DNA of 9,562 nucleotides from Porticoccaceae bacterium (GCA_002591625.1 PCDB01000058.1:7679-17240), one strand, 5' to 3'. Numbered from the stretch's first letter, positions 1 to 6,118 are shown. Notes: generated by a model from the sequence alone, not told the origin. A program made the numbers and translations.

Positions 1-650
1 GCCAACTTTACATCGTCAGAAACCCACATTCCGCACAACAGTGCGATTTCAATGTCCTTGGGATCACGACCAGCCTCACTTGCGCCAGAGTAAACATGTT
101 CGATAGCCCATTTTACTGCGGCAGGATGCGTGCCAACTTGAAGCATTACAATGTCTGCCAGTGCCCCACCGAGAGCTAAATTTCGAGGCCCCGTGGCGGC
201 GTAGCAGAGCTGAGCAGATTGTTTGCTTTGATTCCATCGCAGTTTAATTTCGTTGCCGTCCTCGTCAACAGATTGGCCATCCAGCAGAAGTCGCGTTTTC
301 CTCAACACATTTTCCATTTCGGCGGTTTTCATTGGTTTGTAACCCAGAGTTCTCACCGCACTATCTCCTCTCCCCAAGCCAAGAATCCATCGGCCTGGGT
401 ATAAATTGTTTAATGTAACCGAAGCACTGGCACTGACGCTGTAGTGGCGAGTTACCCCGTTGCTAACTGCGGTGCCCAATTCAATTCTTTTAGTTTTTTC
501 GAGAGCTAGTGCAGCGTAAACATAAGCATCCTCCCAAAGCATCTGAGAATCGACGATCCAACAACGCTCGTATCCCGCGTTCTCCATCTCGATGAGTGAT
601 GTCATAAATTCTGGGTATCTTTCACACGTTAAATGTGCGCTTATTTTCAT
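1..650 (-). CDS. LLM-class (luciferase-like) flavin-dependent oxidoreductase, C-terminus off the left edge
   Basis: The reverse strand from the ATG at 650 stays open to the window edge, giving 216 codons and no stop, so the gene is partial. The start has AGGAGA 5-10 bases upstream. The N-terminal strand MKISAHLTCE, the segment LGTAVSNGVTRHY (residues 58-70), GRWILGLGRGDSAVRTLG (86-103) and AATGPRNLALGGALAD (151-166) are the conserved blocks of the bacterial luciferase / methylene-tetrahydromethanopterin-reductase-like TIM barrel. Known members use reduced FMN or F420 to oxidise or reduce small organic substrates, often in C-N or C-S bond cleavage. The substrate here is unknown. It shares strand with the dehydrogenase gene at 962-3409 but lies 311 bases away behind a hairpin, so it may be a separate unit. 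It lacks the N-terminal features I remember for RutA. The family call is firm; the exact reaction is not. Confidence 0.88.
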   Translation of the reverse strand, partial: MKISAHLTCERYPEFMTSLIEMENAGYERCWIVDSQMLWEDAYVYAALALEKTKRIELGTAVSNGVTRHYSVSASASVTLNNLYPGRWILGLGRGDSAVRTLGYKPMKTAEMENVLRKTRLLLDGQSVDEDGNEIKLRWNQSKQSAQLCYAATGPRNLALGGALADIVMLQVGTHPAAVKWAIEHVYSGASEAGRDPKDIEIALLCGMWVSDDVKL

Positions 651-817
651 AGTCTTCTCCTAGTTAAATTATGCCCCCAAGGTTTAAACTTGACCGCCTT
701 GGATTGTTTTCGACGCCCTAAAGCGCAATAAAATGAGGTTAGCAACATATCGCTAGGTTTTTAAGAGTGTAAGCCCTAGACCATTGAATAAGACTTAAGC
801 TAAAACCTTTGTGGCGA

Positions 818-833
818 CCGAAACCCCGAAACC
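818..833. repeat. Exact tandem duplication of CCGAAACC
   Basis: Two perfect 8-base copies of CCGAAACC abut each other at 818-825 and 826-833 in the intergenic region before the LLM gene. A direct repeat like this could be a regulator site, but only two copies are present and no partner site is seen elsewhere in the window. Confidence 0.5.
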
Positions 834-918
834 TCTGGTGCCTCACTGAGCAAGTATTTATTTTTTCCAACTTTTATTAATATTTTTCTGCCACATAACC
901 GATTCAATAATTTGTATC

Positions 919-960
919 AGCGCTGGCACACTTCTTCTGCAGTCCGGGTTTGCCAGCGCT
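919..960 (-). terminator. Hairpin directly after the dehydrogenase stop codon
   Basis: AGCGCTGGCA (919-928) and TGCCAGCGCT (951-960) form a perfect 10-bp stem with a 22-base loop, starting two bases after the TGA at 962-964. Position and strength suggest a transcript-end or mRNA-protecting hairpin for the dehydrogenase message. There is no U-run after it on the minus strand (the sequence goes on as GATACAAATT), so it is not a textbook intrinsic terminator. It could instead attenuate read-through into the LLM gene. Confidence 0.45.
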
Positions 961-961
961 C

Positions 962-3409
962 TCATTTTCTGACCCGTTCACTTTTTGGATCATACATCGG
1001 GCGAAGGGATGCTCTCGCCGGATAAAGTTTTCCTGCCACCTCAATTTCGTATGTTCCTGAATTTATAAAATCAGCTGTAATGTGTGCGCTATGCTGGACA
1101 TATCCGAGAGCAACTGATCCCCCCAATGTGTGGCCATACATTGCCGAGGTAGTGCTTCCAAGCATGATTCCGTCTCGATAAATTGGCTCGTCATGGACAA
1201 GCAATACGTCTGGATCCTCCATCAAAAATTGCACCAATCGCCTATCAATGCCCGAATCCTTTTGTGCAAGGAGCGCTTCTTTTCCGATGAATCCCCCTTG
1301 TTTCTCGAAATCGCATGCAAAACCCAGCCCGGCATTCAGTGGGGTATCGTCGGATCCTACGTCGTGGCCGTACTCTCGATAACCTTTTTCCATCCTCAAC
1401 GATTGCAGCGCATGATAACCGCAATGCTTGAGGTCAAACTCTTGTCCAATATCTACTATTGTGTCATACACGCCTTGAGCAAAATCTGAGGGCACGTATA
1501 GCTCCCAGCCTAGTTCGCCGACGTAAGTCAGCCTTAGAGCATCGACTTTTGCATAGCCAATCTCTAGTTTTTGCATGGTCGCAAACGGAAAGGCAGAATT
1601 GCTTAAATCTGCACCGCTGGCTTTTGTCAACAATGCTCTGGACAGAGGTCCTTGAATATTGATGGTGGATGTCCCAGAGGTAACATCTGTGAGAGTGACG
1701 AATGCTTCGCTTGGCGTATTTTTTTCAAACCAGGCCTCCACTTGGGTGTGTGTTACCCCAGCAGTAATTACCAGAAACTTTGCTGGAGCTAATCGTGTGA
1801 CGGTTAAATCAGCTTCGATTGTCCCACGAGGGTTGAGCCACTGGGTGTAGACCGCTTTGCCAACTGCCACATCGACATTGTTTGCACATATGGTGTTTAA
1901 AACCTTTGCCGAGTCCGGGCCTTGAATAAGAAATTTGGAAAAAGAGGTCTGATCAAATATGCCGACACCCTCACGCACCGCCGCGTGCTCGGCCGCGCTA
2001 TGTTCGAACCAGTTTTGACGGCCATAAGTGTACTCGTATTCTGCCTTGACCCCCTCGGGCGCATACCAGTTTGCTCGTTCCCATCCCGCGGCCTCACCAA
2101 AACATGCGCCGGCTTGCACCAAACGATCATGGAGCGGTGATTTGCGAACTCCACGCGCGGTCTCCATTTGCTTGAAGGGCCAGTGCATATCGTAGAGCGC
2201 TCCCAAGACCTCCGTTGTTCTATCATGCAAATATTTGGAATTATTTTGGAACGGAAGAATTCGATTTACATCTACCTCCCACAAATCCATAGGAGCATGC
2301 CCATTCACGATCCAGTCAGACAGAACTTTGCCTGCCCCCCCCGCTGACTGGATACCAACAGAGTTGAAGCCAGCAGCCACAAAAAGGCCACTCACATTGG
2401 GAACTGGGCCCAGCAGGTATCGATCATCGGGCGTAAAACTCTCGGGCCCGTTAAATAACAACTGAATTCCGGTCTCCTCAAGAATCGGCATTCGATTCAT
2501 TGCAAGCTCGATATATGGGAGCATCCGGTCCCAATCCGCTGGCAAGTCATCAAAGCAAAACTCATGAGGAATACCCTCCATACCCCACGGAGCTGCATTC
2601 GGCTCAAAGAAACCTAGAAGCAACTTGCCAGTTTCCTCTTTGAAGTAGGCGTATCGATCTTGATCTCGAACGACAGGCAAATTCTCATGCATCTCAGAAA
2701 TAGGTTCTGTTACTAAGTAGTAGTGTTCAGCCGCATGCAACGGAATATTTGCCCCACAATCATTCCCGAGCTGTCTTCCCCACATTCCGGCGCAGTTAAC
2801 AACATAATTAGCTTTAATGCTGCCACTGTCTGTTTTAACACCCACACATTTGCCGTTTTCGACCAAGAGAGATGACACTAACGTGTTTTCAAAAATTTGT
2901 GCACCTCCGTTCCTGGCTCCTCTTGCAAGGGCTTGGGTAGTATCTGTGGCATTCGTCTGTCCGTCTTTGGGCAGGTATATCGCTCCAACAACATCGGACA
3001 AATCCATAAGCGGCCACATTCGGGACACATCGTCACAACTAATTTCTTCTACTTCAACGCCGAAACATCTCGCCATTGATGCCAACCGATTCAATTCCTC
3101 CATACGTTCTTTGGTGGTGGCCAGAGAGATAGAACCCCGCTGTTTAAAACCGGTTTCTAAACCAGTTTCTTGAGCGAGAGTCTCGTATAACTTAGCGGTG
3201 TATTGCGATAGCTGGGTAAGGTTTTTTGTTGCTCTCAATTGACCTACCAAGCCGGCAGCATGCCATGTCGTCCCACTGGTGAGTTGTTTGCGTTCAAGAA
3301 GAACGACATCGGAGCGGCCTAACTTTGTGAGATGATAGGCTACGGAGGTGCCGATTATACCTCCACCAATAACGACAATCTCAGCTTGTTTTGGTAACTG
3401 TTTAACCAC
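962..3409 (-). CDS. Dimethylglycine/sarcosine dehydrogenase-type flavoprotein with GcvT folate-binding domain
   Basis: The protein has 815 aa. It has an N-terminal FAD-binding Rossmann fold (GGGIIG at 15-20, acidic E39 in LLER), the motif TTWHAAGLV with H50 (the position that carries covalent FAD in DMGDH/SARDH proteins), and a C-terminal flavin segment FNGPESFTPDDRYLLG (319-334). A linker domain follows at about 370-425, then the GcvT/T-protein fold (about 430-700, with D534 in IEADLTVTRL and RMEKGYREYGHDV at 672-684) and the GcvT C-terminal barrel (about 715-810). Family members demethylate N-methylglycines, pass electrons to ETF or oxygen, and transfer the one-carbon unit to tetrahydrofolate. 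The start is GTG; AGGAG lies 11 bases upstream, no other start fits before the in-frame TAG, and it leaves a usual-length N-terminus. The amidohydrolase gene ends 96 bases upstream on the same strand. The exact N-methyl substrate is not determined by sequence. Confidence 0.93.
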   Translation of the reverse strand: MVKQLPKQAEIVVIGGGIIGTSVAYHLTKLGRSDVVLLERKQLTSGTTWHAAGLVGQLRATKNLTQLSQYTAKLYETLAQETGLETGFKQRGSISLATTKERMEELNRLASMARCFGVEVEEISCDDVSRMWPLMDLSDVVGAIYLPKDGQTNATDTTQALARGARNGGAQIFENTLVSSLLVENGKCVGVKTDSGSIKANYVVNCAGMWGRQLGNDCGANIPLHAAEHYYLVTEPISEMHENLPVVRDQDRYAYFKEETGKLLLGFFEPNAAPWGMEGIPHEFCFDDLPADWDRMLPYIELAMNRMPILEETGIQLLFNGPESFTPDDRYLLGPVPNVSGLFVAAGFNSVGIQSAGGAGKVLSDWIVNGHAPMDLWEVDVNRILPFQNNSKYLHDRTTEVLGALYDMHWPFKQMETARGVRKSPLHDRLVQAGACFGEAAGWERANWYAPEGVKAEYEYTYGRQNWFEHSAAEHAAVREGVGIFDQTSFSKFLIQGPDSAKVLNTICANNVDVAVGKAVYTQWLNPRGTIEADLTVTRLAPAKFLVITAGVTHTQVEAWFEKNTPSEAFVTLTDVTSGTSTINIQGPLSRALLTKASGADLSNSAFPFATMQKLEIGYAKVDALRLTYVGELGWELYVPSDFAQGVYDTIVDIGQEFDLKHCGYHALQSLRMEKGYREYGHDVGSDDTPLNAGLGFACDFEKQGGFIGKEALLAQKDSGIDRRLVQFLMEDPDVLLVHDEPIYRDGIMLGSTTSAMYGHTLGGSVALGYVQHSAHITADFINSGTYEIEVAGKLYPARASLRPMYDPKSERVRK

Positions 3410-3505
3410 TGCCTTGGAGGCTCCTAAAATAAGCTATTTTCTATTTGTTCCGGCTGCCAAAGAGCGCTTATGAGCATCTTCCGACCAGTAATATGCAGCG
3501 TTAAG

Positions 3506-4144
3506 TTATGCCTGTGGGAACAGGCCCAATTCTTGTATTACTTTATCGAGCGAGCGAACGGAACCCCAGCCATTTCGGATGCATTCAATAATAGGGTCGT
3601 GTAGATGTGGCATTGTCGTTCCCGTGCAATCCTCGACCACAATGGGTTTGAAATCCCTAAACATTGCATCCTTAGTCGTGGCACCAACACACTGATTAGT
3701 GAGTACACCGGTGATAAGCACTGTTTCAGTTTTCAGTGACCGCAAAACCATTTCAAGATTTGTCTGGAAAAATGCGCTCAATCTGGTTTTCTCGACATAC
3801 CAATCCTCTGCTTCAGGCGCCAAATCATCCAAAAGCTCATAACCCCATGTATTTTGTCGCAGTCCTCCCTCGCGAAGGTGGGGACGAAGCTCCATAAAGG
3901 GGCCCCCATCAACAAGATTTTTAGTTCCATGCCTTGTCCAGATTATTGGGACTCCTCTCCTACGGAGTTCGTCCATCAAACGTTTGGTTGGCTCAATGGT
4001 TCTTCGCATGTGAGAGATATCTATGTCGGACTTTCCATAAATTCCCTCTGGGTGCAGAAAGTCGTTCTGAAGATCGATATTCACCACCGCCGTTTTTCCG
4101 ACCTCAAGCGGCCAGGACGCGTGTCCGAAAGGTTGTGTGGACAT
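3506..4144 (-). CDS. Isochorismatase-family cysteine amidohydrolase (N-carbamoylsarcosine amidase / RutB / biuret hydrolase-like)
   Basis: The protein has 212 aa, the usual length for this single-domain alpha/beta hydrolase family. The catalytic triad is visible: D24 in VNIDLQNDF, K119 in VEKTRLSAF, and nucleophile C152 in GVLTNQCVGAT, preceded by the expected cis-peptide region at 147-149. Members hydrolyse C-N bonds of carbamoyl or amide groups, for example N-carbamoylsarcosine to sarcosine, CO2 and ammonia, or ureidoacrylate peracid in the Rut pathway. The neighbouring sarcosine/dimethylglycine-type dehydrogenase makes an N-carbamoyl-N-methyl amino acid an attractive substrate, but that is inference from context. 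The ATG at 4144 has AAGGAG seven bases upstream. It appears to be the first gene of the minus-strand unit, with a candidate promoter at 4199-4227. It is a cytoplasmic enzyme with no signal peptide. Confidence 0.9.
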   Translation of the reverse strand: MSTQPFGHASWPLEVGKTAVVNIDLQNDFLHPEGIYGKSDIDISHMRRTIEPTKRLMDELRRRGVPIIWTRHGTKNLVDGGPFMELRPHLREGGLRQNTWGYELLDDLAPEAEDWYVEKTRLSAFFQTNLEMVLRSLKTETVLITGVLTNQCVGATTKDAMFRDFKPIVVEDCTGTTMPHLHDPIIECIRNGWGSVRSLDKVIQELGLFPQA

Positions 4145-4198
4145 TTATTTCTCCTTGTAACAGATTTTGTGCAGATCGTCTGAAAATTTGCATGTCCA

Positions 4199-4236
4199 AT
4201 GTTAGTGAGAAAGTACGATTGGTTCAATATTTGAAC
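4199..4236 (-). promoter_or_regulatory. Candidate promoter of the amidohydrolase-dehydrogenase unit with overlapping palindromic operator
   Basis: On the minus strand TTGAAC (4227-4222) and TAACAT (4204-4199) are spaced by 17 bases, each with 4 of 6 matches to the sigma-70 -35 and -10 boxes. The expected transcript start near 4192 leaves a leader of about 48 bases before the ATG at 4144. The -35 box is one half of the 15-base palindrome GTTCAATATTTGAAC (4222-4236), a natural place for a repressor to block polymerase. It resembles, from memory, the GTTCA/TAT content of the E. coli PuuR site, which needs checking. Confidence 0.45.
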
Positions 4237-4253
4237 TGGAATAACTAACCTTA

Positions 4254-4272
4254 TGATTATTCAGCATAATCA
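4254..4272. promoter_or_regulatory. Perfect inverted repeat, candidate operator
   Basis: TGATTAT (4254-4260) and ATAATCA (4266-4272) are perfect 7-base arms around a 5-base spacer. The site lies 18 bases upstream of the palindrome covering the -35 box of the amidohydrolase promoter and fits a dimeric helix-turn-helix regulator. No protein is assigned to it by the sequence alone. Confidence 0.4.
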
Positions 4273-4440
4273 AGATTGACTGTTTAAAATTTTTAACGTT
4301 TTAACACTTTTCCATTGTTGCGTCTTCAATTTTTCAGTAAATTAGTATCTCTGTGTTCAATCTGAGTTTTTTTAACTGGAGAAGCCTCTCTACAAAGCCC
4401 AGACTTTACATTTACTGGTATCACAAAAATGTGAATCTAT

Positions 4441-4471
4441 CATCAGCCCGGGAGCCAAAAAATAGCTGATG
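4441..4471. repeat. Inverted repeat CATCAGC / GCTGATG
   Basis: Perfect 7-base arms (4441-4447 and 4465-4471) enclose a 17-base loop containing CCCGGG-like sequence. It may form a hairpin in a transcript crossing the region. A repeat of this size can occur by chance. Confidence 0.3.
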
Positions 4472-4506
4472 CTGGCATTTCAGAACATACACTTCGGGCA
4501 GTTGCT

Positions 4507-4527
4507 CGAGCATTCAGTAAATGCTCG
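4507..4527. promoter_or_regulatory. Perfect 8-base inverted repeat, candidate operator or hairpin
   Basis: CGAGCATT (4507-4514) and AATGCTCG (4520-4527) are perfect arms with a 5-base spacer. The left arm overlaps a second palindrome, GCTCGAGC (4504-4511). The spacer length equals that of the candidate sites at 4254-4272 and 5955-5971, although the arm sequences differ. It lies about 220 bases before the first regulator and 360 before the amidohydrolase gene, so it is remote from either candidate promoter. Confidence 0.4.
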
Positions 4528-4687
4528 GAAATTTTCCCTTGTATGTCTTATTTATCCGATCGGCTATAACGCCCAAATGTATATCTCGATTAGATTAAAA
4601 GGTTCATCTGCAATCGAGCGAAGAGGTTGTTCAGCCTTCAGGTTTGGATGATCATCAGAAGATGAAAGGGGGGTGTTGCTGATCCTA

Positions 4688-4716
4688 TTGTTTTAGGCCT
4701 AGCGTTTTGATTTAAT
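4688..4716 (+). promoter_or_regulatory. Candidate promoter of the first PuuR-like regulator
   Basis: TTGTTT (4688-4693) and TTTAAT (4711-4716) are spaced by exactly 17 bases; the -10 box matches 5 of 6. The spacer contains the 8-base palindrome TAGGCCTA (4694-4701), and GATGATCATC lies 31 bases further upstream. A transcript start near 4723 would leave a short leader of about 27 bases before the ATG at 4750. That fits the ATG better than the in-frame GTG at 4732. Confidence 0.4.
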
Positions 4717-4749
4717 GAAAGCAAATTAGCAGTGAACATATTGATAAGT

Positions 4750-5298
4750 ATGGATGAAATAATTGGTCGAAATCTCAGAAACGTAAGGCAAATGCGTGGT
4801 ATTTCACAACGGCAGCTTGGCATCAAATCCGGTGTTAGTAACGCCACCATTTCTCTCATCGAAAACCACAAGACAACACCTTCTGTTGGTGTTTTGAAGA
4901 AGATACTTTCCGCGATTCCTATGTCTGTTTCCGAGTTCTTTACGCTCGAGTTTAAGCCCACAAGGCAATGTTTTTTCAGGCATGATGAATTGGTTGAAGT
5001 GGGCTCCTCGGGGCTGTCTTTTCTTCAGGTCGGTAAAGACTTAAAAAATCATCGTCTGCAAATTTTTATTGAACGTTACCCGCCCGGCTCGGACACAGGT
5101 GCGGAACATTTGTGCCATGAGGGCGAGGAGGGCGGGGTTATCGTAGAAGGCTTTGTGGAGGCAACAATCGGTTCAGAAACAAAAAAGCTCAGTCGGGGCG
5201 ATGCTTTTTATTTTGACAGTCAAACTCCGCACCGATTCAGAAATACTGGACGCGCCGATTGTGTATTAATCTCGGCGAGGACACCTCCCTCATTTTGA
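4750..5298 (+). CDS. PuuR-like transcriptional regulator: XRE helix-turn-helix plus cupin domain (copy 1)
   Basis: The protein has 182 aa from the ATG at 4750. Residues about 6-60 form an XRE/Cro-type helix-turn-helix (ISQRQLGIKSGVSNATISLIE, positions 18-38). Residues about 105-175 form a cupin barrel with candidate ligand or metal residues H123 and E127 (in HEGEEGG) and H161 (in TPHRFRN). The C-terminus LISARTPPSF resembles that of E. coli PuuR, a repressor of putrescine catabolism that senses a small ligand through its cupin. An in-frame GTG at 4732 would add six residues, but neither start has a good ribosome binding site. ATG 4750 was chosen because it gives exactly the length and register of the paralogue at 5389-5937. 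It is transcribed away from the amidohydrolase unit, its likely target. It converges on the paralogue with a 90-base gap. Confidence 0.88.
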   Translation: MDEIIGRNLRNVRQMRGISQRQLGIKSGVSNATISLIENHKTTPSVGVLKKILSAIPMSVSEFFTLEFKPTRQCFFRHDELVEVGSSGLSFLQVGKDLKNHRLQIFIERYPPGSDTGAEHLCHEGEEGGVIVEGFVEATIGSETKKLSRGDAFYFDSQTPHRFRNTGRADCVLISARTPPSF

Positions 5299-5388
5299 TC
5301 GCTATCAAATTTAAATGAATTGATTTTTAAATAGTTATGAGAAGTCTGAGAGGTGAAGCCCAGTCTTGGCAATATTGTAAAGATCTCC

Positions 5389-5937
5389 TCAAAAGCTCGG
5401 TGGGGTGCAGGCGCTAATGAGCTGGCACGGTTTTCTCCCAATATTTCTAAATTGGTGTGGAACGGTGCTCTTAAAATAGTAAGCGTCTCCCGCCTTGAGC
5501 ACGCGCACTTGATTCCCGACTCGTACTTCAAGTGTCCCACTTAAAATGATACCGCATTCCTCGCCATCGTGAACAAGATCATGCTTGCCAGTATTCGCCC
5601 CGGGTTGGTAGCATTCTTTGACCATCTGAATGGAACGGTTTCGCAGGTGACCGCCAACTTGTCGGTACGAGACGCCCTTGTCACCGATTTCGAGAAGCTC
5701 ATTTGCGTTAAAAAACACTTTTTCTGAAAACGCGAAATCATCAGCGAAGAACTCTCCCAATGTGATAGGAATTCCAGCCAAAACTTTTTTCAAGGTTCCT
5801 ACCGTGGGATTTAACAGCCCTGATTCAATTTGAGAAATGGTGGCATTCGCTACACCAGCAGCTTTTGCCAGCTGTCTTTGCGACAACCGGTTTTTTTCTC
5901 GTATTTCGCGCAACCGTTGTGCAGTTTCATTTCTCAT
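5389..5937 (-). CDS. PuuR-like transcriptional regulator: XRE helix-turn-helix plus cupin domain (copy 2)
   Basis: The protein has 182 aa. The helix-turn-helix (LSQRQLAKAAGVANATISQIE, 18-38) is followed by a cupin domain with H123 and E127 (HDGEECG) and H161 (VPHQFRN). The protein ends in LISACTPPSF. It aligns end to end with copy 1 without a gap, about 85 identities in 182 by hand count, so the two are clear paralogues. The ATG at 5937 is preferred over the in-frame GTG at 5943 because GAGGA lies eight bases upstream of the ATG but only two from the GTG. The gene is divergent from the omega-amino acid aminotransferase, its probable target, across 181 bases. A near-ideal -10 box (5992-5997) and a palindrome downstream of it suggest autoregulation. 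The ligand is unknown; a beta-alanine-like or polyamine-derived compound would suit the neighbouring enzymes. Confidence 0.9.
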   Translation of the reverse strand: MRNETAQRLREIREKNRLSQRQLAKAAGVANATISQIESGLLNPTVGTLKKVLAGIPITLGEFFADDFAFSEKVFFNANELLEIGDKGVSYRQVGGHLRNRSIQMVKECYQPGANTGKHDLVHDGEECGIILSGTLEVRVGNQVRVLKAGDAYYFKSTVPHQFRNIGRKPCQLISACTPPSF

Positions 5938-5954
5938 CAGCACAATCCTCTTGC

Positions 5955-5971
5955 GCTAAAAGACGTTTAGC
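5955..5971. promoter_or_regulatory. Candidate operator in the leader of the second regulator
   Basis: GCTAAA (5955-5960) and TTTAGC (5966-5971) are perfect 6-base arms around a 5-base spacer. They lie between the predicted transcript start (about 5985) and the ribosome binding site of the second regulator. That placement suits autorepression. Confidence 0.4.
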
Positions 5972-5991
5972 ATAGCAAACACAAGCAAAAA

Positions 5992-6020
5992 ATTATACAG
6001 TAAAATCAATGATAAATAAA
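5992..6020 (-). promoter_or_regulatory. Candidate promoter of the second PuuR-like regulator
   Basis: On the minus strand a perfect TATAAT (5997-5992) lies 17 bases from TTTATT (6020-6015, 3 of 6 matches). The expected start near 5985 gives a 48-base leader to the ATG at 5937. Confidence 0.5.
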
Positions 6021-6118
6021 TTTAGGGAAACCGGTTGTTTAACATCACTTGTTTGGATTAATCTTCTGTCAATTAAAGATGTCTAACTATATTACTTGAA
6101 TCTCTTATTGAGGTGTTT
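6021..6118 (+). promoter_or_regulatory. Upstream region of the aminotransferase gene
   Basis: This stretch should carry the aminotransferase promoter. It has the palindrome AACCGGTT (6029-6036), a direct repeat of TTGTTT (first copy 6035-6040, second about 14 bases on) and a -10-like TATATT (6088-6093) with no convincing -35 box at standard spacing. A poor -35 would suit a promoter that needs an activator. GAGG (6110-6113) is the ribosome binding site five bases before the ATG. Confidence 0.35.

Larger units (their letters stand above)
651..961. other. Intergenic region between dehydrogenase and LLM oxidoreductase genes
   Basis: This 311-base stretch has no credible gene. It holds the hairpin next to the dehydrogenase stop (919-960), an exact 8-base tandem repeat (818-833), and an inverted repeat CCAAGG/CCTTGG (677-682 and 697-702) enclosing the 8-base palindrome GTTTAAAC (682-689). 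That inverted repeat sits 27-52 bases before the LLM start codon, where an operator or leader hairpin could act. I see no convincing -35/-10 pair for the LLM gene. Confidence 0.6.
4145..4749. other. Divergent control region between the amidohydrolase unit and the first PuuR-like regulator
   Basis: These 605 bases separate two divergent genes and contain no convincing coding sequence. They hold several palindromes: GTTCAA-TAT-TTGAAC (4222-4236), TGATTAT-n5-ATAATCA (4254-4272), CATCAGC-n17-GCTGATG (4441-4471), CGAGCATT-n5-AATGCTCG (4507-4527), GATGATCATC (4647-4656) and TAGGCCTA (4694-4701). Candidate promoters lie at both ends. A second plus-strand -35-like TTGACT (4276-4281) followed after 17 bases by TTTTAA is weak. 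I looked for a glycine riboswitch, which would suit the dehydrogenase, and saw none. Confidence 0.6.

Noticed and set aside
219..404. Plus-strand 61-codon frame at the left edge
   Set aside because: The opposite strand encodes a clear LLM-family protein over the same bases, so this is a shadow frame.
1130..3173. Several plus-strand and one extra minus-strand open frames of 60-120 codons inside the dehydrogenase gene
   Set aside because: They lie antisense or out of frame to a full-length, well-conserved protein, have no family features and no consistent ribosome binding sites.
3416..3424. Hairpin sequestering the dehydrogenase ribosome binding site (GGAG-CTCC)
   Set aside because: The perfect pairing would need a one-base loop; only a three-base stem is sterically possible.
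4469..4651. 60-codon plus-strand frame in the divergent control region
   Set aside because: It has no ribosome binding site, no recognisable sequence, and overlaps inverted repeats that look regulatory.
4145..4731. Glycine riboswitch upstream of the amidohydrolase-dehydrogenase unit
   Set aside because: Expected by pathway logic, but the conserved glycine aptamer motifs are not present on either strand.
4732..4749. GTG start giving a longer first regulator
   Set aside because: It would leave almost no leader after the best promoter candidate and breaks the exact length match with the paralogue; the ATG at 4750 is preferred, with moderate certainty.
5938..5943. GTG start giving a longer second regulator
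   Set aside because: Its ribosome binding site would be only two bases away; the ATG at 5937 has proper spacing.
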